From positions 2,165,986 through 2,229,985 of the forward strand of contig QVRM01002806.1 in the NCBI GenBank assembly GCA_003439945.1: a DNA stretch of 64,000 bases. The letters are read 5' to 3'. This stretch comes from Dermanyssus gallinae (Eukaryota; Arthropoda; Arachnida; Mesostigmata; Dermanyssidae). The notes under the pieces are model-generated. The model ran no database searches. It was not told where the DNA came from and saw only the letters and a list, made by a program, of their open reading frames with translations. Of the stretch, positions 1 through 12,240 are shown piece after piece. Position 1 is the stretch's first letter. Each line of letters starts with the position of its first letter. The position numbers and the translations under genes are program-made.

Positions 1-88
1 TGCATTTATATGTACCCATTTCGTAACGTAAGGTGACAACCAACGGGTTGTTCTGGATTGCAAATCCATTTTCCTGGACTTTGACTAA

Positions 89-751
89 CAGACACAGGCC
101 TATTTGACTGCACCGCGCAACGTGGACGACATTGTCGGGCTGTTGTCGAGTCGCCGAGATTCTGCGCGACTCGTATTACTTCCCACTTTGGAGAATAACT
201 ATAAGCACGTGCCTTTGCGCGGAGGGTTCTTTTGGCGACGCTGTAGTATCAAAATCACCTTTATTCACGAGCCCTATATGGATTATACACACCTCTATTT
301 AACACCTGAATATAACTATAACATTCACTCCACTCTCCGTAGTCGGGTCTGGCCAGCCCTGAGACAGCACAGCTATTTATACAGGTAAAGATCACGTCGT
401 TTACACAACCCCTCTGTATTGGCACAAGAAATACGGCTTTGCGAGGAATATTACATCCTTTTTAGCACTCGCCTGATAAATTTGGCGGATATTCTCAATG
501 GCATTTATATAATTTGCCATGTAAGGGACTGGATGCAGTAGCATGTCTACGAATTGGTCCGTTATGACATCTTCTTGCACGCACGTGATTTGTCCGTGGT
601 GGCGGCGTACTACCCGAACGTATATATGCAGAGGAGAACATATTGGGAAACGCCGCCGTCTTACTTTGGTCATATTATTGTCAACGAGTACATTATCGAC
701 TTTCGTAGAGGGAGTTCTTCACAAACTCGGAGTCGCTTATTTACTTATTAA
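89..751 (+). pseudogene. Unrecognised decayed reading frame
   Basis: One frame stays open for about 220 codons with only two internal stops, TAA at 386 and TAG at 539, and ends at TAA 749-751. The preceding in-frame stop is at 86-88. The translation is rich in Tyr, Arg and aromatic residues, for example YYPNVYMQRRTYWETPP in the last third, and is not low-complexity. Ten or more stops would be expected by chance over this length in AT-rich DNA. I do not recognise the family. It could be a decayed gene, an old viral or transposon insertion, or chance. No start codon or splice site is convincing. Confidence 0.3.
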
Positions 752-796
752 AATTATTTAGCATCCTAAAAGTTCATTGTAACTCTTCATGAATTC

Positions 797-1690
797 TTAA
801 CTTTGTCGAGGTTCTCTGAGTTTTACTGAGATGCTTTTAGTGGCATTCTCAGTCATAGGCTTCGTTAACCGCCGAGCATAGTATCGAAGACTCATTATAT
901 TGAGACTGATAGCATTACTTGGTTTAGGCGCAAATATCTCGATAAGGGAGTGTATGTAATTGATAAATATATTATACATATCCTCAATGGCAGCACATTT
1001 TTTGAAGAATGCTGTCCAATTTATGCTCGCGAAAGTAGTGCAGTTCGACCCATAATCAGCCTTCCAGAAATTAAGCCCGCAATTCGGCTCTACGGTTATG
1101 AAGAAGGGATCAAAATCGATAAACTGAGAGCTGCTCGATGGTAAGTAGCAATAGGAGAGCCACGATCGCTGGCTCAATGACGGGCTTCCTCTCAGATGTA
1201 ACAAACAAGTCCAGAATATTGTTGCCCCTTGTGGGTTGCTTACCAAGTTGATCTGAGTTTGAAATTGAATGAGGCAAACGTTCGTACAGCCTTTTTTAGA
1301 CTGGCATGTCACTTAATCACAAAGTTGACTAGTTAGCGTCAGGCATGTAAACATCGCCAGCCACACAAACAGGATATTCACTTTTCTAGTTTGTTAGAGG
1401 CCGGAGTCTGCATTAGTCATACAACAGCATATGGTTATAGTGCAAATCTACCGATCCCGGTACCCCGGCATCCTTGATCCATTCGATGCACTGAGTATCG
1501 GTCACCAAGAGGAACTTCTCTCTCAGTAATTGCACCAGTAAGTTAAAACTCTGGAGTAGAAATAACATCGAGGTTGCTACATAAACGACAATCTTCAAGG
1601 GCATCCATAGCACCTAGAATGACTAATGAGCGAGCATTCAGATTCAAACAATTTAAACTAGTGTGGTCACCACGAGCCAATCTTAGATCG
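797..1690 (-). pseudogene. LINE ORF2 remnant (CR1/Jockey group), endonuclease part
   Basis: Read on the minus strand. About 1660-1390 encodes an apurinic-type endonuclease (APE) start, with NLNARSL followed by DVIS, as in CR1/Jockey-group ORF2 proteins. Further on, an open frame of 171 codons (1312-797) ends with the usual linker between endonuclease and RT, visible as SINWTAFF, then MYNIFINYIHSLIE. The endonuclease has stops and frameshifts, and no RT palm follows below 797. The element is therefore broken at its 3' side or interrupted there. Family assignment rests on motif pattern only. Confidence 0.55.
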
Positions 1691-2534
1691 TTTCATCCAC
1701 CTGGGGTTGGTGGTACACCGTACCGTTTTCGAGTGCTTTGATCGCAAGGGTCAGTTGCTCTAAGTGCGGCAGGAAGTTGGTCGATGTGTTTGGTATCATC
1801 GGGCTCGGCCGGTTGCTCTGTTGCCTTTCCTGACCTGGCGACATTCACAGTGGATGATACTTATTGTTGAATTGTGTCTCTGGTGTTGCCTATTCAGATT
1901 GGTATGCTGTACGTTGATCTGCTACCATTAGCGTTAATCCTGGCGACGTCCATCGTAGTTTCCCCCTCCTCACAACTAGGCTGGTTTGCATGGAGGTCTG
2001 GGACGCCCGTCAGACTGCTGTGAGGTGGACGCTGAGAGTTTGAGTTGGGGCCATGTCCTCTCGGTTGCGAAGCACTTACGCTTCGTGCCGCGATCTGAAA
2101 GATGACATTGTTTGGCAGTGAGGTTAGTGTATTTCACAGGAAACCACGCGCAATGCCCGGAATGAGTGTGGCCACCTTAATCCGCCCTAGCTTGTTGAAG
2201 TCTATGCAGTCGTCACCAAAGTGAATGAGCGTAGTTTTCATGAAGACGAATTTAAATCTCTTTTTCTGGACCACTAAACGAAATGCCACCTTACAAAAGC
2301 CAACACAGTAGAAGTAATGCTTGGACTTTCTCATATTGCAAACGTGTGGTATCGAGCACACTGTGAGGTCGTGTTCCTTAGAGCAGCAATGCTTGGTGAA
2401 GTCAGTAAGCGTAGCGACAAGGTTGTGAGGAGCTTTATGACCGCTTTTATAATGAAAGTTATCGACTAAGCCTGCTTTAAGTATAACCTCAACAATTGCA
2501 ACTCTGGCTGTCGAGAGAAATTAAATATTGTTTG

Positions 2535-2538
<4 letters not shown>
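1691..2538. other. No recognisable gene
   Basis: Mixed-composition DNA upstream of the endonuclease remnant. It may hold the ORF1 or 5' UTR of the same LINE. The longest open stretch is 75 codons (2361-2134, minus) and matches nothing I know. Confidence 0.4.

Positions 2539-2568
<30 letters not shown>
2539..2568. repeat. (TA)n microsatellite
   Basis: About 15 TA units, uninterrupted. Confidence 0.95.
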
Positions 2569-2571
<3 letters not shown>

Positions 2572-3955
2572 CATTCGATCGCTGAGTTCTATGGAAGCCC
2601 GCCTATGTTATGTACAGCAGCTGCTCGCTTGCATCTGCCGTCTTTTCAATGTATCACCATCCTCGCGACAGCCATTTACATTCACAGCATCATCAGAATC
2701 ATCGACCATGATAATGTCACCAGGATGCCATAATCCTCTGCCTGTAGCAGCTGGTGATATCTACAAATGTTAATGGTTTAATGTTAGAGAAATGTTCATT
2801 TATTTTAATTTAGCAGCAACGAAAACTGCAGAGACACCTGCAACCTCCATGGTAGCAGTCCGGCTTTTCTTAGCGCCATGATCTATCTTCTCCGCCAGCC
2901 CAACTCCGCCCAGCTCCACAGCTCTTGCTTTTTCTGCAGCTGAGCAGTTTTCTCATCGACAGCGGTGCCTGCCGCTTTTACCTGGCTCTTCTCCAAATCT
3001 CAGAGTCAACAACCAGCGCCGCATAGAGCTATCAGAACTGCTTTTCCGTTCTTTCCTCCAAGCGCGTCCGGCGATGGCCGCACCGACAGTGCTTGCTTTT
3101 GCGCTCGTCTAGTCTTTCTACATCTCCACCCAACCACCAGCAACGGGGATTTGCAATCAACCCTGTTGTTCTCCATCGGCCGTTGATCATCGGCCGGAGG
3201 AGCGGCAGACGTATCATCTGTCGCGGCAGAGGAGATACCAGAGGGCGTTAACCGTAGGGGGACGGCCGTATACCCTCACATCTCTTTCGTTTTCCTCCTC
3301 TATGTCCTCTTCAGTGGCTTTGTTCTGCGCCTTACACCGGCGGAGGAGAGCTACTGTTTCAAGTACTGCCGTCTACCGTGGTGCCATTGTCAACGTAGAC
3401 ACCACCGGTAACATTATTATCAACGATATCTGTTCGCAATGGGAGCGTAAGGGGGTCTGCTTCGGATCACGTTTACACTAATAGGGGTGGGGCCACGGAG
3501 CACTTCAAGCATCCTGTTTCCTGTTCTTGTTCATTTGAAACGTCCAATTGATCACCGCAACATTTTTTGATGGTACCACTTTTCACAATTGATCGCACAC
3601 ACACACACACCAATCGAGCTTGACGTTGGCACCTTAGTTCAAATAGTACAGGAAGAGAAAGACTGTGACTGGCTGAAGGCTGGTGTAGAGGCAACAGCGG
3701 CTGCGCTAACAACGGTTGGGGTTGGCATAATAAATCTTTTCAGCTCACAAAGTTTCACAGCACAGCATTCGCGCACAAAAACAGCTCTCAGTGAAGCAGG
3801 TTGATTAGATAACGGAAATAACACGAACACAACACCCGCAACAACAGTCAATTGACAAACATTTTGTCAACTAGACGAAGCAAACCAAATACGTCCATAG
3901 TGCTGGAGAGCGACCAGCTAACTGTGTAATAAAGAACAAAAGGCAAAACACTGTA
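2569..3955. other. No recognisable gene; short (CA)n
   Basis: Several short overlapping open frames occur on both strands with no family motif. A (CA)n run lies at 3597-3610. Composition is more GC-rich than neighbours at about 2850-3480, so an unrecognised host exon or LINE ORF1 cannot be excluded. Confidence 0.35.
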
Positions 3956-3959
3956 AACG

Positions 3960-4800
3960 AAGGCTGGTGGAAAAGTTCTTCTATATATTTATTTAAAAAA
4001 AATCATTGTCCAAAGTCTTCTATTCCTTTCAAAATAGCTCCGGCTGACTGCTGTGTTCCTATGCCACCTTATTCGACCCTTTAAAACATCCTTTAAACGC
4101 GTCTTTCGAAATCAAGTTGCGTTGCTCCTGCGATTTGTTTGTTTATCTTCTCTATAGCCTGGAACGTTGTCCCATCATGTTTCAGCCGGGTGCGGCGAAC
4201 AGGAAAGTTGCGGAAATACATAAATATATTTTTTTTTAATTAAATAATCTGAAATCAGCAATGATGTGTGCGTCGGTGCTTTGTCGTGATGAAAGTTTGT
4301 TTGCCCACAGTTTAGGCTTCTTGCGTCGGACGTTCTCGCACAACAATTATAATTTCGCGGTTGTATTTCTTGACGAGTAAAACCGGGGGGCAAAAATTCG
4401 TGGGGAATGATTCCCGTTTAGTAAAGAAATAGTAAAACGAACCTTTGAATTGAATCTGCTCTCTCTGAATTTCTTTGATCGATTCTCTCCTTGGAAGCAC
4501 CACTGGGAAGACTAAGATTTGTCTCGATGTTGTAACCATATACCCATAAGTCATCTCCTGTAATCACTCTTTAAAGCAATGCAGGGTCTTCATCTACCGC
4601 ATGTAGGTTCAATCCGGAAATTTTCAAAACGGGCGTTCATTTGCTGGAAATTCAACATTTTTCGAATAAAAATATCCATTATGACTGTTACAACTGATCC
4701 GTAAGGTATCTCCAATTCCTTAGCTATCTCCCTGATAGTAATTTCAATGTTCCGTCGCACAACCGACGGTACCACGTATGCACCGTGTTCTGGGTCATTG
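3960..4800 (-). mobile_element. Decayed mariner (copy 2)
   Basis: Several mariner transposase landmarks appear in order on the minus strand, in different frames. They are a helix-turn-helix segment (RRNIEITIREIAKELEIPYG, about 4760-4690), the first catalytic block (ITGDDLWVYGY, about 4560-4520), the second block (FHHDKAPTHTSLL, about 4305-4265), a damaged third block where SPDLAP has become SPHPAE (about 4190), and the C-terminal RWH...YFE pattern near 4070-4020. The third catalytic Asp is lost and there are many frameshifts, so the copy is dead. It adjoins an RT remnant of another element at about 4800, with no clear terminal repeat. Confidence 0.75.
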
Positions 4801-5480
4801 TGCAGGATTGTGCGCACTGCTTCGACGATGTGCGCAGTGAAGGTCGTTTCAGTATAATGCAGCCACAGTCTCAGATACCTCTGGCAAGAGTTGGCGAATT
4901 TGAAGGAATGGCTGCCGCAACGTACGACGTGTTCGGCAGCCAATCGACCCTTTTCTGAATTTTACAGCCTTGGTCTTCATTTCCAGCCTCCTTGAGTAAA
5001 GGAACTCTGCCAGAGAAGTGATGCGCTTGGGGGCACCCAGGTTGTGATGAGCGACCACTATTTCATCTGCATACAGCACAACTAAAGCCTTTTGGTACTC
5101 CTGTCGAGTATAGCCGGCAAAATCGACCAGCAGAAAAGTGTCTCCTTGCGGGGTTCCAACATTCGGCCCTTCCTGCAACACGTGCTGCTCACCCTGTACC
5201 AGTTAGGCGCCCTTATCAAAGAAGCTCAAGGTTACGCTCAGAAGAGAGCTACCAACCACTGCGTGTCGGAGTGATTTCACCAAGCGATTTTGAGGTGCTT
5301 TGACGACGACGACGTCTATAGTGGTGACTGCGTACAACTGGCCTTCGGGCTCAGGCTAAAAGGTCTGGTCGACCACGTACTCGATCCGTTTGTTAACCAG
5401 TTACAGAATATTGTTATTTTAGATGTTATATCGCAAGACATGTTAGGGATCGTCCGTCATTGCCATGCTCGCCTTTAAAA
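4800..5480 (-). pseudogene. LINE reverse transcriptase remnant (same family as LINE D)
   Basis: The minus strand encodes RT palm motifs: LYAVTTIDVVVVKAP, then NVGTPQGD (about 5160), then LYADEIVVAHHNLG, then post-RT sequence HVVRCGSHSFKFANS. The YADD catalytic box reads YADE, so the second metal-binding Asp is lost. One in-frame stop and at least one frameshift are present. The motif spacing and wording match the insert at 48.9-49.7 kb (GTPQGD, then ADDIIVAPRN), so both belong to one LINE family. The 3' end is replaced by the mariner remnant. Confidence 0.7.
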
Positions 5481-5639
5481 CGCAGAGAAAGCCTGGCGAT
5501 ATGCCAGGCTTCTGGCATGCGTCCCGTCATCCTGGTCGTTAAAGCAATCACAAAGATCGTTTGCCATGAGTGGGTCAGACTAAAACCAATGCTCATAGTA
5601 CAGTAGCATAATTGTGAGTAATGCTAATAAGCAACAAGT

Positions 5640-5720
5640 TTTTAAGATCAAAAATAAAAATACAAAATAAAATAGGTTCAAGATAGGAGCCCTGAGGTAC
5701 GCCAGAGTGATGAGAAGCGC
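5640..5720 (-). pseudogene. Tiny RT fragment
   Basis: The minus strand reads GVPQGSYLEPILF at about 5703-5660. This is the RT motif around the GVPQGS turn of Jockey/CR1-type LINEs. No other motif was found nearby, so this is a short relic. Confidence 0.5.
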
Positions 5721-7333
5721 ATCCACAATAACGGTAATTTACTATTATACAAAAATATATATTATTCATATAATTCCCAATTCATTCGGGGGCATTTTTA
5801 TCCCTTCAGCTCCCTGGCATATCTAAAAAAAAGATTTTGAATCCCTGAAATCAAATTTCGAGTTATCCAGAATCTTTAACCTAGTCCTGGCCTTTTAGAA
5901 TTTGTTGTTGTTGTCCTTATTGTGGCCTTGTTTCATTTGGGATTACTAACGTGTTCTCTTTAAATACAATTGTATGGTGCGCCATTGCGCTTTGGCATAA
6001 ACTCGTCGAAAGGTGCATGTACATGGTGTATCTCATCATACTATAAAAATAGCTCCAGCCAGTGTATCTGGTAGAGCTTGGATTCGCTTGGTTCGTAGTC
6101 ACCCTTTTACGAGTTAAAGCCACGGTTGTCATTGATTGATATCCGCTTCAAATATAATATTGAATGTGAGAACGTTATGACAAATCTGACTGGGGCCTTA
6201 GTTAAGATAAGGTTATCGACAATGCCAATTTTAGTTGTAAAATTAGGCCAATAAGAGTGCCATTCGTCACTTGCACCATGTGTTGACGGACGCGCGACTT
6301 CATCTACAAGTTGAAAGATGCCATACAATGTACACTCGTTTACAGAAACTGAATCGTTCCTATAGAATCTAAAACTGTCAAATGCCTCTACTCAAAAGGT
6401 TAGACTTTCCAGCAATTACTGTCAACATAGCAGTGCTTCAAACGTAATCAAATAATTCACCTACCTCTACGCATGAGACCGGAACGTTGCGACGGAACGC
6501 ATATGTACAGGCAAATCTAATCAAGTCATCAAGTTTGAATACATGTTGAGTGCCGCAGCGGCGACGTCAATAATAATTGAGACCTCGCAACATTTCAGTG
6601 TTTTTTTTTTTTACTAGAACACATACGCCACCTTTCCTAGAACATCTATTGCGACGATGCACACTACCGTCCAGGGATAGTTCTCTGTCTGTTACATAAT
6701 TGCTCAATCAAGTTTCGGTTATCATTATAACATAACTGCTATGCATAACAGTATGACCCCTAAGCGCGGGTATGACGCCACCCTTATGTAAGATGCGTAC
6801 ATTAAAATAAAAGCCTTGTAAAGGTTGGTCCAGGGACGACGAGGGACTGGCTGTTATAGAGGCTATATCGATATTGTTTCCGGCTGTGTAGCTTTAAACA
6901 AAGGCGGCAGTTTAATCTAGATGAACCTTCTAAAAGGGTGGGTAGTAATGTGGCATGAGATTGAGGTGTGGAGAAACCGGTGGAAAAGGCGGAGACGGGA
7001 GGTTAGAGGTGGAGAGAAACGGTGGGGGAAAGCGGATGGTGGGGAGAACCGGTGGTGGTCAGACGTGAAAAGGAGCCGTTCAGCTTTAGTTGCTGATATC
7101 GTTGGTGCTGCCGGTAACCGCAGAGGACAATGCCTGAAAGGAATAGCCAGATTGTTGACGCTAAGCTGCACTAAACTTATTGTTAGGTCCCCTACAACAA
7201 GAGACGTTACTCGCAGGAATCTCGCGGCAACATGCCTGTTCATGGACCGGGCGCAACGCTCGACGTTGACCAGTTACGTCAAAGCAAGGCCGAACCTGTA
7301 ACTTTACACCGACACATTACAGTTAGAACAGGC
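5721..7333. other. No recognisable gene
   Basis: AT-rich sequence with short open frames only. A purine-rich patch at 6960-7075 (repeated GGAGA/GGTGG wording) gives overlapping frames of 126 and 108 codons on the two strands. These look compositional, not coding. Confidence 0.4.
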
Positions 7334-7680
7334 ACCGAGCAAAATGGCTTAGTGGCAAAGCCTTCGCCTTGCATTCGGGAGGACTGGGTTCGAGACCCAG
7401 ACTAACCACTCTTAAATTGGTTTGCATGGTTTCCAATTTAGACAAGGTAAATGCCGAAGTGGATTAAAAAATTAGCCATGACATAAAAAAACCGTACACG
7501 GGCCTTTACAAACCTACCTTACCTTAGCCTTACAAAAAAAACCGTACACGGGCCTTTACAAACCTACCTTACCTTAGCCTTACAAAAAAAAACGTACACG
7601 GGCCTTTACAAACCTACCTTACCTTAGCCTTACAAAAAAACCGTACACGGGCCTTTACAAACCTACCTTACCTTAAAAAC
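7334..7680 (+). mobile_element. SINE family 1, copy with expanded tail
   Basis: The head is tRNA-like. Box A reads TGGCTTAGTGG (about 7345) and box B reads GGTTCGAGACC (about 7388), the RNA polymerase III internal promoter of tRNA-derived SINEs. The body (AAATTGGTTTGCATGG...AGCCATGACA) is shared with copies at 51.64-51.84 kb (minus) and 57.45-57.65 kb (plus). In this copy the 3' part has become a four-unit tandem array. It is non-coding and would depend on a LINE for movement. Confidence 0.8.
7492..7676 (+). repeat. 50-bp tandem repeat, about 3.7 units
   Basis: Units begin at 7492, 7542, 7592 and 7641 and start with CGTACACGGGCCTTTACAAA. Period is 50, 50 and 49 bp. Units are nearly identical apart from the length of the A run. 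The array is the tail of the SINE. Confidence 0.9.
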
Positions 7681-8343
7681 TCGCAGTCCGCGCGGCCGTT
7701 ACTGGACCTGGACCGCCCGCCTGTTACTACCGGAATAGCACAGCCGGTCAGCGCCTGTGATTGGTTTCATAGAACGCCACCAGGTAATTCAGCTGATGTT
7801 TCATCAACCTGGTCAGCCGCCTGTGTGTATTATACGATATATGGCAATATGAAAACGTACACTTGCGGTCTCCTTGCATAACGTGGGGCCGCTGCCGCCT
7901 AACCCCGAGATGTGACAGCGCACGTCACCACCCGCCGCCATGTCAAGCACATTTGTCTCCAGCCGAGCGATGTTGTTGGAGTCGCCGGAGTCCAGAAGAA
8001 CTGATTTGACGGCTGGTGAGAAGAGGTTGACGAGCAGCGCCTACCTCGATGCCTGCCTGCCTGCACGACAATGTTAATTTGCGTGCAGACGGTAGCACTG
8101 CTTGACAGCAGTTGGCAGCGTTCCGTTGTTATTTGAAGAGCCTGATGGCACTGCCGCCGGTGTGCTACTGTCACTCAATGTATAGGGAAACGGCAATCGA
8201 AAACCCGTTGGTCTGGGTTGTCTCCTATGTTAAACTTAATGCTCCTGTCGCGCAATAAACGGCAAGCCTTTCGTCTAGTCGCCTGTTATTGTTGCGTTTG
8301 CACTGCCCACAGTTGACGCTGTATTTGGTATTAAATTGATTTG

Positions 8344-8391
<48 letters not shown>

Positions 8392-9349
8392 TGAAAACGC
8401 TTTAAGCAAGGTAGAAAGAAAAATATACATTCGCATATATGCATGTATGTCATGTGATCAATATGTGGTTATCATCTGCAAGTGGTGCAGGGTGTTGGCG
8501 GCCCCTAACACTCGTGAATATGCCTAGAGATCCTCCATGGGTATAGTTCGCTCATGTACCGCTTGTATGTCCGGCAAAATAGCCAATCTCAAACACAAAG
8601 CAAGGAAAGTCCGACCGTGGCTGGCAGAAAGAGATTTCAATTAAGTAGTGCCTGGTTCGACTGACGTTTAGTATTCTCGATTGAACGTGTAATGTTCTCT
8701 TCGTCGGTAAGCCACGCCAGATACATTTTATAGAGTGCACTGTTAAGCTGCTGAGATACTGCGTTAACCTTCTTTAGTTAAACAGCCGTTCGAATTCGAA
8801 TTTAAATTCTCGGAGCTTCTCGACCGTTACGCAGGTAGTGTTGCTTTACCCAGCTAAAAAAAATTTGTTTGAACTTCATGGCGGCCCTCGCACTGTCACA
8901 CATAAAATATTGCTTTCCTACTTAGCGCCAAAATGTGAATGACGTTGGTCCTTTATATAAGCACTCAATATAACATATGCCCTAACCCGACTCATTAGCC
9001 CCTTCGATAATCGGTGCACGTGCGGACTAAGCAGGTCATGCCTCCAGGTCAGCTAAAGCTAACACACGTAGAGAATACTCTAGCGTTGATTATCCGGTAG
9101 AATTTTGTCCGTTGGCTTTCGAGACTATGGGAGCGCAGGGCTCTTAGACTTAAGCTGATTCAGCGCGTGCATACATGCTTTAACCTTTCGAAGGGAGACT
9201 CGAGAGAATCTGACATCTAGCATCGGAGGCTGTTGCTCATCATTCAACGAGGAAATGCAGCGTCTGTTCGGGGCACATTGTTAAACTGGGCTAACCCCGG
9301 GGTTAAAGAACCCGTATATCACACGTTTGCGCGGAGACAATTGGCACTC
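7681..9349. other. No recognisable gene; one (TA)n
   Basis: GC-rich at 7680-8200, AT-richer after. A (TA)n tract lies at 8348-8382. No conserved coding motif was seen on either strand. Confidence 0.4.
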
Positions 9350-9931
9350 ACAATAATAATAATAATAATAACATAGCCCTGGTAGGGCTCCCAGACACGC
9401 GGAAATCAACGCGATCCTAAAGAAGGCTCTTCGTAGAGCCGGCATACCAAGCACCCTGGAGCCCAGGTTGGGCCTCGAAGACGACAAAAGACCAGACGGC
9501 GTCACTATCCCGCCATGGTCCAACGAGAAATGCCTGGTATGGGATGCCACGGTATCATGTACAGTGGCTCCAGGGTGGGTTGCTGAACATACCGAGATCT
9601 CAAAGAAACGCAAATACTCTGATTTGGGGAGGAGATATCACTTCGTACCCGTCGCCATGGAAACGATGGGCCCGATCAGCAAGAGCACAAGTATCCTCCT
9701 CAAAGACCTAGGTGTCAAAATTAGTGCTGACACGGGTGACCAGCGCGAGGGCGAGTTTCTGCGTCAGCAACTCTCGCTCGCAGTGTGTAGGGGAAACGCC
9801 GCCGCTATCATCGGCTCTATGGATTGAGAAGGGGGGTGAGCCTACGCGGGTACACGTTTGGGTCCCACAATTGTAGGGAAATACTGAAAAATTGAATAAA
9901 TAATAATGATAATAATAATAATAATAATAAT
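9350..9931 (+). mobile_element. RLE-type LINE copy 1, 5'-truncated, between (AAT)n
   Basis: Only the C-terminal endonuclease region and 3' UTR remain. The open frame 9468-9827 encodes KRPDGVT, then CLVWDAT, a PD...D arrangement typical of restriction-like endonucleases at the C-terminus of some LINEs, then HFVPVAMETMGP and RQQLSLAVCRGNAA. Relative to copy 2 it lacks 30 nt in frame after the CTVAP motif. It begins directly after (AAT)7 at 9351-9371 and ends in (AAT)n at about 9897-9931, so it lies inside an AAT microsatellite. Endonuclease assignment is inferred from motif order. Confidence 0.75.
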
Positions 9932-10169
9932 AGCCCCTAAGATCGCTCCGCGGATTACATATACATAAGACCCGTGTTCACGGAGAACAAACCCACGCAC
10001 CTTCCGTTGGCCGGCTACCCGATGACTCCGTTCCAGATACTTCAGTCCAGGACGAGATAACGAGCCAGTCATCTTCATCCGTCTCCTAGCTCGCGTTCGC
10101 AAAAGCACTAAGCTAGTTAGAATAATTCCGAGGGGAGTCAGAGAAATTTGTTGCGCAGTCTACGCGGAG

Positions 10170-12240
10170 GCTCTCTCTCACTTCAACTCGAGACTAGATG
10201 CTGCATCGTGGCACAGATTAATGACCTTGCCGACACTTATGTTGCATATTCCAGAACGAAAAAGCAACGACAGCACATTATGCCAAATAATTAGGAAGAA
10301 CATTACAGAATCTCAATTGAGAACGCTGGACAATCTTCCTAATGGACTGCACCACAGCCTCACACAGTCGCGCAAAGACCACCTTTCCGACCGTCAGATT
10401 GCCGCAAGGGCAACACGCAAGTTAGCTGAGGGAGACATACGCTCCGCCGCACGCACTCTATATTCTACAGAATCATTTGCATTGCCCGACGATCACACGA
10501 CTCAGGAACTTAGAAGCAAGCATCCCTCTCCCCCGGCTCACGTCAGAAACCGCTAGTTCGTAGTTAATGCAGTTCGCTCATTGTCACTGGCATCTGGCCC
10601 TGGACTCGATGGATTACGTCCTCGACATCTGAGAGATATGCTAGACAGCACGATACCCTCTTCCGAAAAACTGCTAGCGGAACTGCGCTCTTTGACTAAC
10701 TTGACTCTAAGTGGCAGGCTGCCAAGTTTTTGCCACCCAATCTTCTATGGGGCAGATTTGACAGCCCTGAAGAAAAAAGACGGTTCCATTAGACCAATAG
10801 CGTGCGGCCTCACCTTACGTAGGCTGGTTGCCAAAGTAGCAATTTCCATCAATAGGACGGCAATTGTGAAGGCGGTGACACCTCACCAGGCTGGCGTATC
10901 GGTAAAAGGTGGAGCCGAAGCTGCAGCACACGCAACTCGGGCTTTCGCGGAGGCAGAGGGGCCCCCACGGGTCCTGGTAAAACTAGATTTTCAAAACGCC
11001 TTTAACACGATTCGACGCGATGTCATCCTTAGTGAAGTTATAGCAAAAGTTCCACAAATGTTCCGCTTAGCGTGGCAGAGCTACGGCACGCCATCACTGC
11101 TGTCCTGGGGAGAGAGTGAGCCTCTTCTCTCAGCCAACGGAGAACAACAGGGAGACCCGATTGGACCCGCCTTATTTAGTTTAGGAATCTCAGGATTAGT
11201 GTCCCGTATGAGAAGCCTACTAAATGTGTGGTATCTGGACGATGGTATACTAGGCGGCCCGGCAAACGTAGTGGCCTCCGACATACGCGAAGTGCTACAG
11301 TTTGCAGAAGAGGGAGGCTTAACTCTCAACGCCTCTAAATGCGAGCTCATAGCTGTAGGTGGAACCTCCCACGAACAGGAGGAGGCATGCAAAATAATTA
11401 CAGACGCCCTGCCCGGTACAAAGAGAATTGAGCTGCCTCACTTGGAAGTCTTAGGAGCGCCCGTTGGCTCTCGGAAGATCTCTAGAACAATCCAGGATAA
11501 GAGAGACGCCCTTCGGTCTATAAAAACTTGGCTATTGGCGATGCACTCACAGGCTACATTATGCCTATGGGTATACAGCTTAGGGTCACCTAGGTTGAAC
11601 TATATTCTACGCTCTTCGCCCACAGGCCAAAACTGTGATAATTTGCAAGCATTTGACGAGGTGGCAAAAGAGACACTGAGCGAAGTTCTAAACGTAGCCC
11701 TTACTGACAGATCCTGGAAAAGGGCCACACTTTCACTCAGCAAAGGAGGGTTGGGACTAAGGTCCGTAGCAGATTTTGCTCCACAGGGCTCACAGAGACG
11801 CTGTTAGAACCGCATGTTTGTTCTGTCCTCTGTTCTCCGCGCAACGAGGGACGAAGCTGAGCTGACAGCAAGACAATCGATAGGCCCTGGCTCCTGGGAG
11901 CAACACCCTACGCAGCATATACTTGTCGGCTACCAGTGTCAAACGACCACTCGCAGGATCTTAGATGACACCCAATCTCCGACAGAGAGAGCGGTACTTA
12001 TAGCCGCCCGTGAGACCTTCAGCAGTGGCCTCGTAAGGGCACTTCCTTCACCGCAGCTGGGCACTATGCTGGAAAACACCTCCTTCCGCATGGTGGCCGC
12101 CCTAAGAATAGGCGCTCCTATATGTGAGCCATACGAGTGCAGGGCATGTGGAAAACAGTGGATAAGGACGGACTGCACCCTTGAAGCTGCTCTAAGAGCC
12201 CTGGTAGGACTCTCAGACACGCGGAAATCAACGCATTTTT
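10170..12240 (+). pseudogene. LINE reverse transcriptase with YLDD box
   Basis: A single reading frame runs through 10170-12240 with TAG stops at 10554 and 11805. Motifs in order: SGPGLDGLRPRHL (about 10597), IRPIACG, LDFQNAFNTI (first catalytic Asp, about 10985), GEQQGDPIGPALFSLGI (about 11140), WYLDDGILGG (catalytic pair, about 11230), GLTLNASKCEL and GGLGLRS. Downstream comes RMVAALRIGAPIC and a Cys-rich patch (about 12090-12180). The RT metal-binding residues are intact, so without the two stops the domain looks complete. The GEQQGDP/YLDD wording is typical of a LINE family widespread in invertebrates and unlike the YADD boxes of the other LINEs here. Confidence 0.8.

Noticed and set aside
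6917..7301. Overlapping 108- and 126-codon frames on opposite strands
   Set aside because: A purine-rich repeat makes both strands open; no motif.
7334..7410. Possible tRNA gene
   Set aside because: Boxes A and B are present, but the sequence continues into a body shared by three dispersed copies, so it is a SINE head.
7492..7676. CRISPR-like array
   Set aside because: Units are contiguous without unique spacers, and the genome is eukaryotic.
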